Part shown: piece by piece, positions 10,111 through 22,154 of the stretch
Layout of the letters: each line of letters starts with the position of its first letter
How positions within the stretch are numbered: position 1 is the first letter of the stretch
NCBI GenBank assembly: GCA_905331475.1
Contig: CAJNYU010003659.1
Coordinates: forward strand, 1-64,000
Reading direction: 5' to 3'
DNA length: 64,000 nt
Source of the DNA: Rotaria socialis
Taxonomy: Eukaryota; Rotifera; Eurotatoria; Philodinida; Philodinidae
Position numbers and translations under genes: made by a program
Notes under the pieces: model-generated
The model's database searches: none
What the model saw: the letters and a program-made list of their open reading frames with translations, nothing else
What the model was told of the DNA's origin: nothing

Positions 10111-13100
10111 CTTCAATTAAAAATAAAAAGAAACAATAACTGAAAGTACAATTCAAATGCCTTCTTCATCTCTTGTTTATTTTAAAACAAAAATTGATTA
10201 ACTATTTTTTCAAAAAACAACAAACATCACGATTTGTTAATAACATTCATAGCAATAAATGTAACATTTCACTCTGAAAAATGAATATCATAGACTAATA
10301 TCGCTGAATTTCGTAATATTTGTGAATGAACATTCTAACTATGAAAAATAGGCAGCTCGAATATTTCTACTTGCATACAGTTATTGATTATCAAGCTATC
10401 TGAAATATACTTCTATTGTTTTTCTGAACTATTTAATCACTTATTAATGATAAAGAGTGTTTTACATTGAGTGAATATCAATAATAATTATTTTCATGAA
10501 TTATTAGTAATTTTTCATGAGAAAAATGTAAAATTGATCTGCTATGTAGAATATATTCGAAATCTGTTAATATTATGGAACATATCGCATTTCAATCTGT
10601 TGAATAAATATCGATATTTTTAAACTTGAACTCAATATCAAGAAGTAATTCCTTTATGACTTGGTCAGTTATTAATTAGCTTGACTTATTTAATTTAAAA
10701 AACATTAGTCATAAGTATGTATCAAAGAAGGCATTATCTTTATATTTCAATTGGAGCATGAAATTTTCAAAAGAATTCTTATTACAAGTGTCAACGGAAG
10801 TCTCCTCACAATAAGCGCTGAGAATCATTGAACAAACTGCAAAAATATCTATAAAACTATCATTCAAATATTCTGTCTTGTTTTTAGTAACATTACTTTC
10901 CCTTTTGATTAATTTACAAATTGAAATAGAAATCCTGTCAGTCAAATGTTCCTTTTTGCACTAGTAGTAAGCAGGAAAAAATCCACTATCGTGACGTCGT
11001 CTTACAATTTTAAAACGCTTTTTAAAATGATTTCATCTCACTTTTACTATAAAACAATTTATCTATACAGACTATTTTCAAATTAATGTACACGATTGTT
11101 CTGCCTAGATTAAGAATTAAGATGATATATCCAATAAAAAATATACCATCTTATAGGTGCTACCTTGAATACTTATGTTTCTGTAAGTTCCTCAAGTAAA
11201 AGTAAACTCATTCGTTTAGAAGATGACTGTGACTGCATGAAGATAAGATTCTTACGCTCACCCTTTCATGCAATTCTAAGTATTAAACCATACTTCTAAT
11301 GAAGTTAGTTGCATATGTAGCTGTTAGAAAAGTCAATTGCTATCAATCATTAGGAATACTTTTACTAACGTTATCGGTGAGGAAAGACTTACAAATTGAT
11401 ATTACTTAAATTAGAAATAATCTCGTTTAGATAATAAATAAAGTCCACTAAAGTTCATTCTTATATGTATAATAAAAAGATGTTTTCTTAAATACGTAAT
11501 TAAAAAATAATTTTTAGTATTCGTAATCAGCTAATTGTTTCAAGTCTATATTATTATGTTTAATACTGAAATTTTCATGTTTATTTGTCTGCTCGATTTG
11601 ATGAATACCAGTAAGTGATAATTTGATTGAACACAAATAAGAGCAATTGTAAAGAGTTGAAATAGAAAAAAAAATTTTTATATTTAAAACAGAATTTGGC
11701 TAGTCAAGCGATTGTCTATACTACTAGAGTTATGACTCGAACATGTCCATATTTAAATGGCAGAAGAAGTTCTATCTAGTAAAAGTTCTATTTTAGCTAA
11801 TACAATACTGAAATTATGGGATCCTTATAAGTGTATGGTAACATTCGATGGAGAATAAACAAGTTTTATAAAAATAACTATTGATAGTTACGGGGAAAGC
11901 AAGACCTTTATTACACGAACAGCTACGCTTAATAAAGAAAAACATTAGGAGTTTCTAATCTCGTACTCAAAACAATAGCGATAAACCCATTGAATGAAGA
12001 TTTCCTTTTAAATATAGCTTATGGCGATGCTATGAAAAGAATACAAGAGTTAAAAAGCAAGGAAAAGTTTTCAATTGCAAATATATTGAGATCCGCTTCT
12101 TGGTGATAGGGTTTAGTATATTGACTTCGAAATACTTCAAAATCAATCATTTTATCATCTTTTTTTTTTAGTTCTAGGATTGATGTCAAATGTAGCTACT
12201 AAAATTTTACTAGTTATCTCTATTGTCGAAGTATATCGCAAGAAATATTACGAAATATGACAAAATATATAACAAAAAGAGAAAATCCACAAAGATGAAA
12301 TTCGATCGACTAAAATAATGTTCTATTAGAAGAAATATGTATCCTAGTCACTGATTACGTTAGTCATACCCTAGTTGACTTGATCTAACACTATCGCAAA
12401 TATTGCATTTGAATAATAGTGTGCCTATTTAATCTGTAGAATAATAACTGAAATGGATTGATACCAGACCAAGGGACAATATAGAAAGCATATATGAACT
12501 ATCATATCACGAACGAATAAACACTGATGTCAAGGCAATTGCAATTCAAATTTTCATGGCGATTTAATAGAGGTCGTTAAATACAATGGTATTATTTCTA
12601 AAAACTGAACGGGAACATGTTTACTAGTAATCGATATTAATTATAGGTGATTATGAGCAAAAATAAAATGTATTCAAAAATAACGGGTTATATCAAAGTT
12701 TTTCATCGTAAAAAATGTTTTTTTTCTTTGAATAGTTTAAAGCGTCTTTATTTTCATTCAGCTATTTTTTTTAATGTTTATTGAAAACATAGTGTGCTTT
12801 TTTCTGATCAATAGAATACATTTCAGTTTTTCTGCATAATCAGGTTCTATAATGTTTCAACACTTTTGTGAATCAGCTTAAAAGATTTAGAAAAGCTCAC
12901 TTATTCAATGACTCTAGATCATGCATGAGAAATACTTTGTGTTAGACTGTTTTCTTTTTTTTCTTCTAATTATCAGCCCTTTTTATTTCATCAAATAAAA
13001 CAAACGAAAAAGCAACTAAATATGTGCTTTTTTCTCAGTTTTGTCGGTTATAATCCGTTATTTATCCAACATGAAGAAGTCCCGTTAAAAAAAGAAAACA

Positions 13101-15045
13101 ATGCCTAGAATCAAACATAGCAATATTATAATTTCTAGAGAGAACCCGCTGATATCAGGAGATACTTCTCTTGTCATAAAACTTTGAAAAACGAATCGAG
13201 AAACTCATAAACACTACGAATATTGATAATGGTCATTAGTGTAAGTTACTTAATCTTGGGAAAATGTCGAAGAAGATTTTTAATTAGGAAATAAGTATTC
13301 AGAAGTACGATGAAACTAATCAATGTGCATTCAGTTTATTGATTTCAAGTTCTAGCCTATGACGCTCTCGATTTAACAATCGAAATCAAATGAATTGATT
13401 GAACGCGGAATCAACATTAGCTATATTCAGTCAAAATGGAACTCGTCAGAATCATGATCAATTTCGAAAATAGAACCCATTTTATATTGAAGGAGAGATA
13501 AGAATTATTTCTTTTAAATCTTTGATTTTGATCAAAGTTTTTACATATGGTCTACTGTTGCTACGATCGAATTTATTTTCAATTTTTCGATACGAAGCAT
13601 CCACGTTATTATCGAGAAAATATACATGCAGCAGAGAATAATAGATTTCAAACGCAGTTGGAAATATGTCTGAGTCTTTCAAATGTATTTCAAGATAGCA
13701 TCAAAACAATGAAGTTAATTCTAGACTTAACTTTTTAAGATGAATTTTCCACATACTTGGTGTCTACTATCAGTGATCAAAATAGTTGAAGAACTTTCCA
13801 ATACCTATATTCTAGGAATACGCAGAATTATAACTCGTAGCTATTTGAATGATCCTTCAAATTTCAAATACACAAGAAATCGATATTCGCTCAATCGAAG
13901 GATTACAATATGGACACTCAATTGAAATGATATGAACGAAACTTTTCACTGCATAATATGAATTAGAAAATAAATCAAGTAGACAAAAATAGTCTTTGTT
14001 TGAAGTAAAATGAAAACAGTGCAACTCTATAATGAGTCATAATTTGAATAGCTTTGGTATATAAATGCAGGCGAATGACTGAGAATAAATTTGGTGTGTA
14101 TTGTGAATGTGATAGGAAATATGAAATCAGTAAGTGTAATACTTAATATCTCCATTTAGTTTTATTTAATCGTAAAATTCGACAATTCCATCTTGATTAC
14201 TCATAGAAATAGAAGCTTTTTTACCTGGTTACTTGACGTTTTACAGCGACTTTGATGACTTAGAAGCACGTAGTATCGTACGAGGAACTAGAACTCATAC
14301 ACATCACTGTGTACACAGTAGCTCTAACATTCGTCATAGTCTCTTGTAAACATAAATAATATAACTATGTAATAAATTTTGTTAGTCTGTAGGTATGTCA
14401 TTATTGAAACCTGAAAAGTAACTGCAAGATTATCATTGAGATTCCAATTATGATATAACTATATGATTAAAAATATGAAAGTAAAAGTACAATCACATAC
14501 TTATTACAGTAGCCGAAAATACCTTAAAAATATTAATGCAGATAGAAAAATACATGAGCATATGAAAACTGCCGAGGAGACTATGAAAACACTATCCTAT
14601 CCACTACAGCATAGGCAAAGATCGCATAATCTGATACATAATACATCACGTCAAACTATTAGCAATGCGAGTAAAAAATAACCTTGATATTTTCATTACG
14701 TATATCATATCTGTGAGAACGTAGCTGTGTGTGCTAAGTATAGTCGTCCATCTGATTCCTAACCGCCGTGTACATATCAATACTCAAAATTGGAGGTACA
14801 GTTGAGTTGTTTATGTTGATGAAGACATGATGTCTTGAGATTTCCGTGTACAAGATCCCTAGATGTAAGGAATAATGAGAAGGAGGCATGATTTTTTTTT
14901 CATTATCAATACGGTACACAGTTTTATCTTGATTCAGAACTGATAAATTAGCGGAATAGAAGTATCATGATCTTTGATTAAGATACTAAACACATTATTC
15001 CATCAATCCAATTGTATCTACTTCAAATAGATGAGAAGTCTTGAT

Positions 15046-15066
15046 AAGAGAGAGAGAGAGAGAGAG
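15046..15066. repeat. (AG)n microsatellite
   Basis: About ten uninterrupted AG units in the gene-poor region. Confidence 0.85.
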
Positions 15067-15510
15067 TGAACGAACGAATGAACAGGAAAAGAACATTACA
15101 CAAAGAAGCAAGCATGAATAAATAACATAATGAGAATAACTCATTACTGTCGCTTAAGAAATGAAATCAGATCGTCTACTCACAAAGTCGCTAGGAGATA
15201 TATTAATTAAGTCATATCCGTATTATTGGCATACTGGATTATATCCGAGATCTTTATTTTAATATTTTGCACATTTTTTCTTTGAAATGTCGCACATACA
15301 TATTTATTGAAAAATATAAAGTACTAGATAATATAGGAAAAAACTAAGCTTTTGTCAATCAACAATAGTCGTATATTTTTGGAAAGAAAATAAAACTATT
15401 GTTAGCTAGAGTAAGAATGAGAGAGAACGCATGGCGGTTACCAATGATCTGAAGATAAGTGAAATTAATGAATATGAAATTTCATTTCTGTCAGTTGTAA
15501 AACACATTTA

Positions 15511-15774
15511 ATGAACATCCATGGTATAGAAACAACAACACAATTTACTTTTATAACGAGGAGTATTCAAATTTTCATAATTTTAACACTCCTCTTGATA
15601 ATGCAAGTGTTAAAAACAATTGAACCAATAATAAATGTATCACTATACTATCAATTAGAATCTCAAGACAACTTTGATGGTGATGATCGAAAAAAAATGA
15701 ATAAATCAACATTGATCAACGTCTTCAACAACAACAAAATGAAACGGCTTAGTTGGACTCAGCTTATGAAATAA
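15511..15774 (+). CDS. Possible small secreted or membrane-anchored peptide (uncertain)
   Basis: An 87-residue ATG-to-TAA frame. Residues about 20-42 form a hydrophobic segment after two Arg-containing positions, followed by a polar region that ends MKRLSWTQLMK. The hydrophobic N-terminal part and the dibasic KR near the end resemble a peptide precursor, but there is no amidation glycine and only one potential cleavage site. It is the only frame in the 12-kb gap with a plausible secretion signal. It could be chance. Confidence 0.25.
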   Translation: MNIHGIETTTQFTFITRSIQIFIILTLLLIMQVLKTIEPIINVSLYYQLESQDNFDGDDRKKMNKSTLINVFNNNKMKRLSWTQLMK

Positions 15775-15977
15775 TGAAATTAAATAGAAACTTTTTATTT
15801 TCTTAGTTCTTTCTCTTTAGTTTTACCGTATATTCAAAACATACTTGTAATGGATCAGTTAAAATGTAATAGCGATACTTTTGATTCTCTTTAGAAATGA
15901 ACTCATACTAGATAACTAATCAAAGCGGAAGACACAAAATTTTTCATTTTGTGGACGTTTGATTGAGTTTTTTTAGC

Positions 15978-16150
15978 TTTCTGTTTGATACTAAGACAGT
16001 TCTATTTGAATTGTCCAATATAATTGAAATAAATATTTCTTTTAGGTTTCTGTCGCAGCCATAGGACGGCTCTATTTGAACTGTAATATGTAATTGAAAT
16101 CAATATTGCTTTTGCCCTTCTGTCGTAATACTGTGACAGACTTCTTTCAT
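15978..16150. repeat. Imperfect tandem repeat, period about 71 bp
   Basis: Two and a half diverged units begin with TTTCTGT and share TCTATTTGAA, TAATTGAAAT and a CTTTT end. The third unit breaks off after its first third. Confidence 0.6.
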
Positions 16151-16844
16151 TTGTAATTCATAAATCAACCAAAGCTCGTTCTTATTGTTCACCATATTGA
16201 TGATGTATTTTCAAAAGTTTGATTTGTATTCTGACTTTTAGTAGACATGTATTAATCATTTCTTATCAATTGAACTGATATTTTCAAAACAGAACAATAC
16301 AGATTATGAACCAAGTGAGTTGAAATAATTATATTATAGAATGCTTTTGAAGTTTGTCGGAACATCAATATAGCTTTTGTTCTATTTTATTAGTTGTTCA
16401 ATATTGAACTTAAAATATCTACAGAAATCTTTCATTGACAATCACATTCTCTTTTATGAGTACGCAAATTATAATGTAAGACAAATTGAGAGAAACAGTT
16501 GCATCTATGTGATGATTATACAAAAATGATTTTTCTGTCATATTGCTAGTTTTCTTCGTTCAATCTATTGAATCGTGCCTCAAGAAAGTTAAATTAAAGC
16601 AAAGAGAAAGCGATATTAATTCTAATAATGTATAATTACTGTAGAATCGATGGAATATTGCCAAAGTCATCGATCAGAATCTTGAATGGATGAAACACTA
16701 CACGGACACTGGCAGTGCTGAAGTGAAGTTGTCACACACGTCATTGACTTGTATTTTGATTAGATAATATTTGACAAATCAGAAATCGCTATATAAACTT
16801 CTATATATCGTGATGATCAGACATATATAAATTAATTTTAATAT

Positions 16845-17075
16845 TTATGTGTTCGCTTTTCAACGCTAGTGTACGCACCATGCAACGTATAATTAATGCG
16901 ATGCGAAGCATAGCATTTCTGTTATGCGTCGCGAGTTTTTTTTTTATTTTTTACTTGACCGTACGCATCTTTTCTGTCGTTTTGTGNTTTCATTATGTCG
17001 ACATAAAAAAGTATTCAAGATTTCTCTGAATTGAAGATTTTTCCTGGATCGAGATTCCTGCTTCGCATCGCATTT
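16845..17075. repeat. Degenerate GCGATGCGAAGC-type word cluster
   Basis: Words such as AATGCGATGCGAAGCAT, TATGCGTCGCGAG and GCTTCGCATCGCAT recur in both orientations within about 230 bp, with higher GC than the surroundings. This resembles the subterminal word clusters of DNA elements seen elsewhere in the window. One ambiguous base (n) sits at 16987. Ends are not resolved. Confidence 0.4.
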
Positions 17076-17640
17076 TGTATTCGAGTAAAACTTGAATACC
17101 ATCTAGTTGACTAATGTAAAGCGATGAGTATTCTCTTACGGAGTGTTATTACGTTGAATGGACACGATGAAGGCAACTTGACTAATGAGTTGATAAGAAA
17201 CAATTACTTTCTGTCAACTATCTTAAACCAAGACGGTAACGAGATGTATCTCATCTGTTGCTTGAAATTAACTTATTCGAAGCATCATTTTTATTCTAAT
17301 CGATTATACATATCTTGTAGACTTTAGAAGTCGACAGTAATAGCAACGTTTCATAACATTTCTTGCATGCGAGATGAATACATCTGCTTTAGTCGATAAG
17401 ATGATTAGAGAAAGAAGGTTTTGATAAATGTAATAATTATCACCATCCGAGTAATTGATAGAAAACATCTCCAAAAATTTTCGAAAGCATTAATTTTAGA
17501 GAAAGTAGTGCAAGATTGAATAGCCTATTTAGTGAAGGCATCAAGTGATTCAAGTGATTTCATAAGTTCGACAGTAATTTTGATGATGAGAGATTCGTTG
17601 TAATATATCCAGCTCTTCGTAAATACCGCATCATTGATTT

Positions 17641-17684
17641 GACTAGATATCATTATTTAAGGGACTAGATATCATTATTTAAGG
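17641..17684. repeat. 22-bp exact tandem duplication
   Basis: The unit GACTAGATATCATTATTTAA plus GG occurs twice head to tail without change, so the duplication is recent. Confidence 0.85.
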
Positions 17685-18959
17685 AACTATCACAACATTC
17701 TGAATTAAATAACACATGAATTTCAAGTATTCACGAGTAAATTCTTTCGATTCGTCATAGATCATTGCTCTCTTCATTTCTTCGTTTATGTTTCAGAGAA
17801 TCTTCATTCCTTAGATTTTCACTGTCGAATAAGGTGCCGGTTAATGATACATAAATTACATTTTCAATTCAAGGCATGATAGTACATTGGAGATTATTAT
17901 TTCCATTTTTTTCTTTATTGTTTTCGAAAATTAGAAAAAAATTTTTAAAAGAAGAAAATGGTTCATCCATGTCTCTAACTAAAGAAAGTGCGTCTCATTT
18001 CTCGTATGTAAGAAGCTTATGTGAGAAAAAGCTGATTAGCAACATGATAAAATATAGAATTCATATTGTACATGGTGTTTTTTAATTATCCAAAATGTAA
18101 AACCTACTGTGGTTGTTTGTATCAAAAACGCTCACGAATTCCAGTTTTATATATTATGTTTCATCATTGTTTGTGAAATTTTGTTTTCGAAAATTTTGAT
18201 ATTAATAAAATCACATATCCAATATAAGTGACTTTCATACGGTGGTTGAATAAAAGAGATGTTTTTAAATAGCGTTTGGACGAAGTTTCACAGAATACAA
18301 AAAATATGTCCTCATCACTTGAAATTGTTGTTCTGGTAGACTTGCTCGAGAGGTCGAGAATGAGTGCCTAATAGTATACAGTTTTCAGATGCTCAGAGAC
18401 CTATGATTGCAGAGAAGCTTGAAAGTGAAATAGATCGAACAAAATTTGTACACTTTCAATAATTGATCGTTCATCGTAACCATTTTCATGCTATTTGAAG
18501 TTTATCGATAATTATTTTGATATCTACTCATAAAAACTACAAAAATTGTTCAACAATCAATCTGATATATTTTGTTTTGTTTGGATTTCAAAATCTAGAA
18601 GAGCTAGACCAATGTCGTTTTCATAATATCATGGCTCATGACTTTTAAGATATTCCTCGAATATATCAAATTTGATCTCTCAATCTATAAATATTCTATT
18701 CATGATAATACAATCAGTGTATATACTTTTTTTTTATTCTTCGAAAATTTTCCGACAATTTATGTTTACGACTTCCTCTGCGATACTTTCAGCACGAAAT
18801 ATTCTTTATGGTATATGACTTGGATGAACAAATGATACTCAATACATTGAATTATTTCTATTAGAACTTACTTCGGATATTGATGAGAACAATGGAGTGG
18901 TAAGGTCCATATCAGAAATACTAGACAAAAGAACCATACAACACAGTTTTTCTCGTCGA

Positions 18960-19140
18960 TGCTTTGTTTATTTCAGCGTATTCTCACGGCGTAAATTTCT
19001 TCGAAAAAAACTCGTTCTGAGAACGCGTTTTCCCATAGCTACGAAACGCGTTAATGCTGGCCGGTTTAACGCATTCCACATCTGCCAAAGCGAACGCTGC
19101 GAAACGATCATTTCTTGACAGCGTTTTGTACTGTTTCCGA
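18960..19140. repeat. AACGC/GCGTT word cluster
   Basis: GAGAACGCGTTTTC, GAAACGCGTTAATG, TTAACGC, GCGAACGC and GACAGCGTTTTG occur within 180 bp in both orientations. The CpG-rich words stand out from the AT-rich surroundings and look like the remains of a DNA element. Confidence 0.4.
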
Positions 19141-19555
19141 AACTGTGGTATCGTATATTTTGGATGAAAACAAATTGAAAATCATCAAGTACTTCATAGA
19201 ACTTGAGTTGTATATATACGATCCATATACTCGTTTGCATTGATTCATAGAATTCTAGAACTATAATTTACATAAACTTCGATAAAGTTACGAGATGGAT
19301 TCGAACACGAGAACAAAATACTAAAAGACTTGCACACAAACCGTTCAACTAAAATAGTCAAATGATATCTCTATTTATTGTCTCGTTAGTCTGACTCTCG
19401 CATAAACTAGTTATTGAAATAGATTTTCAGTTTCTCATATCGATATATTAAAAATTATCACTTCCTTGATACTTAAATCCAATTATTGTTGTCATATTCC
19501 CCTTGATTTACTTGATTTTTACCTTCTTTGAAATTTAAATTTGAGTACACCCTAG

Positions 19556-19685
19556 TCAACTCTCCCTCAAAGAATCCCCAGGGAGTCCCCTGACAAATCC
19601 CCGGGAACTCACGACAGGGACTCGCCAGGGATTTCGTTATTTTGTGGAGAGTCATCGGGGGAAAGTGGATTAGGGACGCCCCATT
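19556..19685. repeat. GC-rich CCCC/GGGA word cluster
   Basis: A block of repeated CCCCAGGGA, CCCCGGGA, CAGGGAC and CCAGGGA words of both orientations. It is sharply bounded by AT-rich DNA and has no terminal repeat that could be paired. Confidence 0.4.
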
Positions 19686-20103
19686 GCAACAAATTTAATC
19701 GGATCTAGATTGGATTTAATATTTTAGAAAAATTGAATGTATCAAATATGAATTGAGAAGAATTAAACTTAAAAATGTTTGTGTTTTATTTTCTGATTTA
19801 TTGAATTTTTGTGACTATGAATTCAACATCCTTCAACTCAATGACATTCATAAATGAAAGAAAGTTTCTTCTGTAATCAAACCCCAGTTACATCAATATC
19901 ATACGAACCAAAATCATACTTTAGTCGCTTTATAGGCAGTATCATTAGTCAGTATTAGGTAATCTATATATGATTCACAATAATTATTATTAAAATCTTA
20001 GATTACACGAAAATTCTTTTTTTCACACGCCAACAAAACAAAAGCAGCTTCATAAGTATTATCTTTGTATTAGCCGTTACTGAATATCCTCTAACTGCTC
20101 AAT

Positions 20104-20730
20104 ATTAAAAGCAGCTCTTCATTGAACGCTACGAAATGCATTTTATTTCGGTGAAAGCCCAGCGAAATGAAGTTTCTAAGGGAAAGCAAGTACTCTTGTT
20201 TTACTCTGGTGCTCAGCAATAGTCTAAGTTCGAATTTCCTTTATATAACTGCTTAAAATCATTATGTTTTAGAAGACTGCGATTCTGACCCTGCATACAA
20301 AAGAGTTGCATCACGATGTTCATGTTTTAAAACCATTCGACTAGCAAACCTTCTATAAATCATTTCACATCGTTTCCAAAATAATGGAAAGGAATTCATT
20401 TTTGCTTAACTCACATGCATTGCATATGGAAATTGCTGTAATAGGATGAATGCATTTTGCATCATTTCAATCAGAAATGATGCAAAATGCGTTTGAAACA
20501 AAAAAGTATTGCACATTTTCTTTAAATCGTGACTATAAAACACGTTGTCTGCAGACTGTAATGCGTGTCACAGCGTTTCAATTCAAAAACGGTTCGAAAC
20601 GCAATGTAGAAAAGAAACTTTTCGGATTGCTTCGAAGAATCAACGTAGCGAAACGCATTCTATCTCAATAAAATGCTGCGAAAGGCATTTTGTCTTGAAG
20701 AAATACGTTACGTGGCCCGTTTACTTCAAT
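20104..20730. repeat. AATGCATTTTGC/GAAACGC word cluster with a palindrome
   Basis: Family words GAAACGC, AATGCATTTT and GAAATGC occur repeatedly in both orientations. At its centre, 20451-20490, is a 17-bp perfect inverted repeat (GAAATGATGCAAAATGC and complement) with a 5-nt loop. The block resembles a foldback element with degraded ends. Confidence 0.45.
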
Positions 20731-21837
20731 TTTTTACGCCATGATCATTAGACAGTGCGTAAAAATTTGCATCAGATATTCTTTTGAAATAAAAATTTCA
20801 TCTCAAGCAAATTAGACTGAAGAACTCAAATATCTACCTTAATTACTCATAGAACTCCTTGTTTTCTTAAATCTGTGCATTAATCTAACTATTTAGGTTT
20901 TTTAAAAACTCCTATATTTGTAGAGAATCCTGTTTTGTTCTCTACAAAAATTCTTGTATGATACACAAATCAGATTTTATTTTTTCAAGTTGCACAGATA
21001 TGTAGCGCTTTGAAAATGAAGAAGAAAGGTATCAGTATGAGCGCCATAGTTTGCGATTAAATTGCAACCAGCAAACATATCTGATGTGAAAATCTGCGCA
21101 GAGTTTTTTCTAAATTTGATACTACATCAACTAAGATAAGATACTAAGAATTTTCTATCTATTTTATACAGCATGAATTCACGTTTTTGGTAAGATTATA
21201 GTTAACTTTACATTGATTTTTATTGCAACAGTTTTGTAAAGAAAATGATTCTCTAACAATATATATTTAAGAAAAATTGTTTATACCTTTGCTGATGTAC
21301 AACAGATACGATAGAAGGAACTCTATTGCGGTTTTTAGGATATATATTGAAGTCAAAGAAAACTAGTTCTCATCATCAAACGTTTATTTTAATAACTTAT
21401 CGTATACAAATTTTTATACACTTTCTAATGATATATTAAGGGTCAAAGTAGTCGAAAAGATATTGTAAAAATTCGCCTTTATTGCTTGCTTGATACTTTC
21501 AATCATGATGCTACAGTTCTATCTTCCCCATCTCTAATGAAAGCTTCGGTACAATATAGACAACTTATTGAACACAATGTGTTCACTCAAATGGTAGATC
21601 AAGAGGAATATTTCGCGCTGAAAGTAGTGAAGAAGAAGTCGTAAACATGATTTGTTGAATAATTTTGAAAGAATCAAGAAAAGGATACACTCTGATTGTA
21701 TTATCACTAATAGAAATTTTTATAGATGACACATCAATGTAGTATGTTCCATAAATATCGTAACAGACATGAACCATGAGATGGTGAAAATGACATTAGC
21801 CTAGCTCGTCTAGATTTTAAAATATAACCATAACGTA

Positions 21838-21960
21838 AGGGGCTGTTCACATATTACGTCATCACCAGGACGGGGGGATGTGGTTCTCAAAAAGTGACTT
21901 TTGATGATGGGGAGGGGATGGGGGGTCTATGATCAGGATGACATCATCTATGCTTATGTG
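21838..21960. mobile_element. Remnant of a G-rich MITE (GGGGCTGTTCACATATTACG family)
   Basis: The block starts GGGGCTGTTCACATATTACG, runs through GACGGGGGGA and GGGGAGGGGATGGGGGG, and ends with a weak inverse of its start (ATGACATCATC). Short elements that open this way and have a G-rich middle are widespread in invertebrates. This copy is degraded. Confidence 0.45.
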
Positions 21961-22154
21961 ATTCTATTCTTTGGTAGATCGAAAATCTGTGTAATGGATA
22001 CAGTTTTATTGTTCTAACAATTATAATATCAATGAAAGCGATGACTATAAACAAGAAATACACAATGAAATGAAAAACTATTGTTCTATTGTTAACTGAT
22101 GCGCTATAATAGACAATAACATAAACAACTGAAACTTATTTCTTGAATATTTTG

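Larger units (their letters stand above)
10111..22150. other. 12-kb gene-poor region
   Basis: No exon chain or conserved protein is recognisable on either strand. Scattered 60-90 codon frames are uneven in composition and not linked by conserved motifs. The content is AT-rich sequence, small tandem repeats and several clusters of short words in both orientations, listed separately. Confidence 0.55.

Noticed and set aside
18897-19240. Overlapping frames on both strands
   Set aside because: They arise in the AACGC word cluster; a repeat explains the open frames better than a protein.
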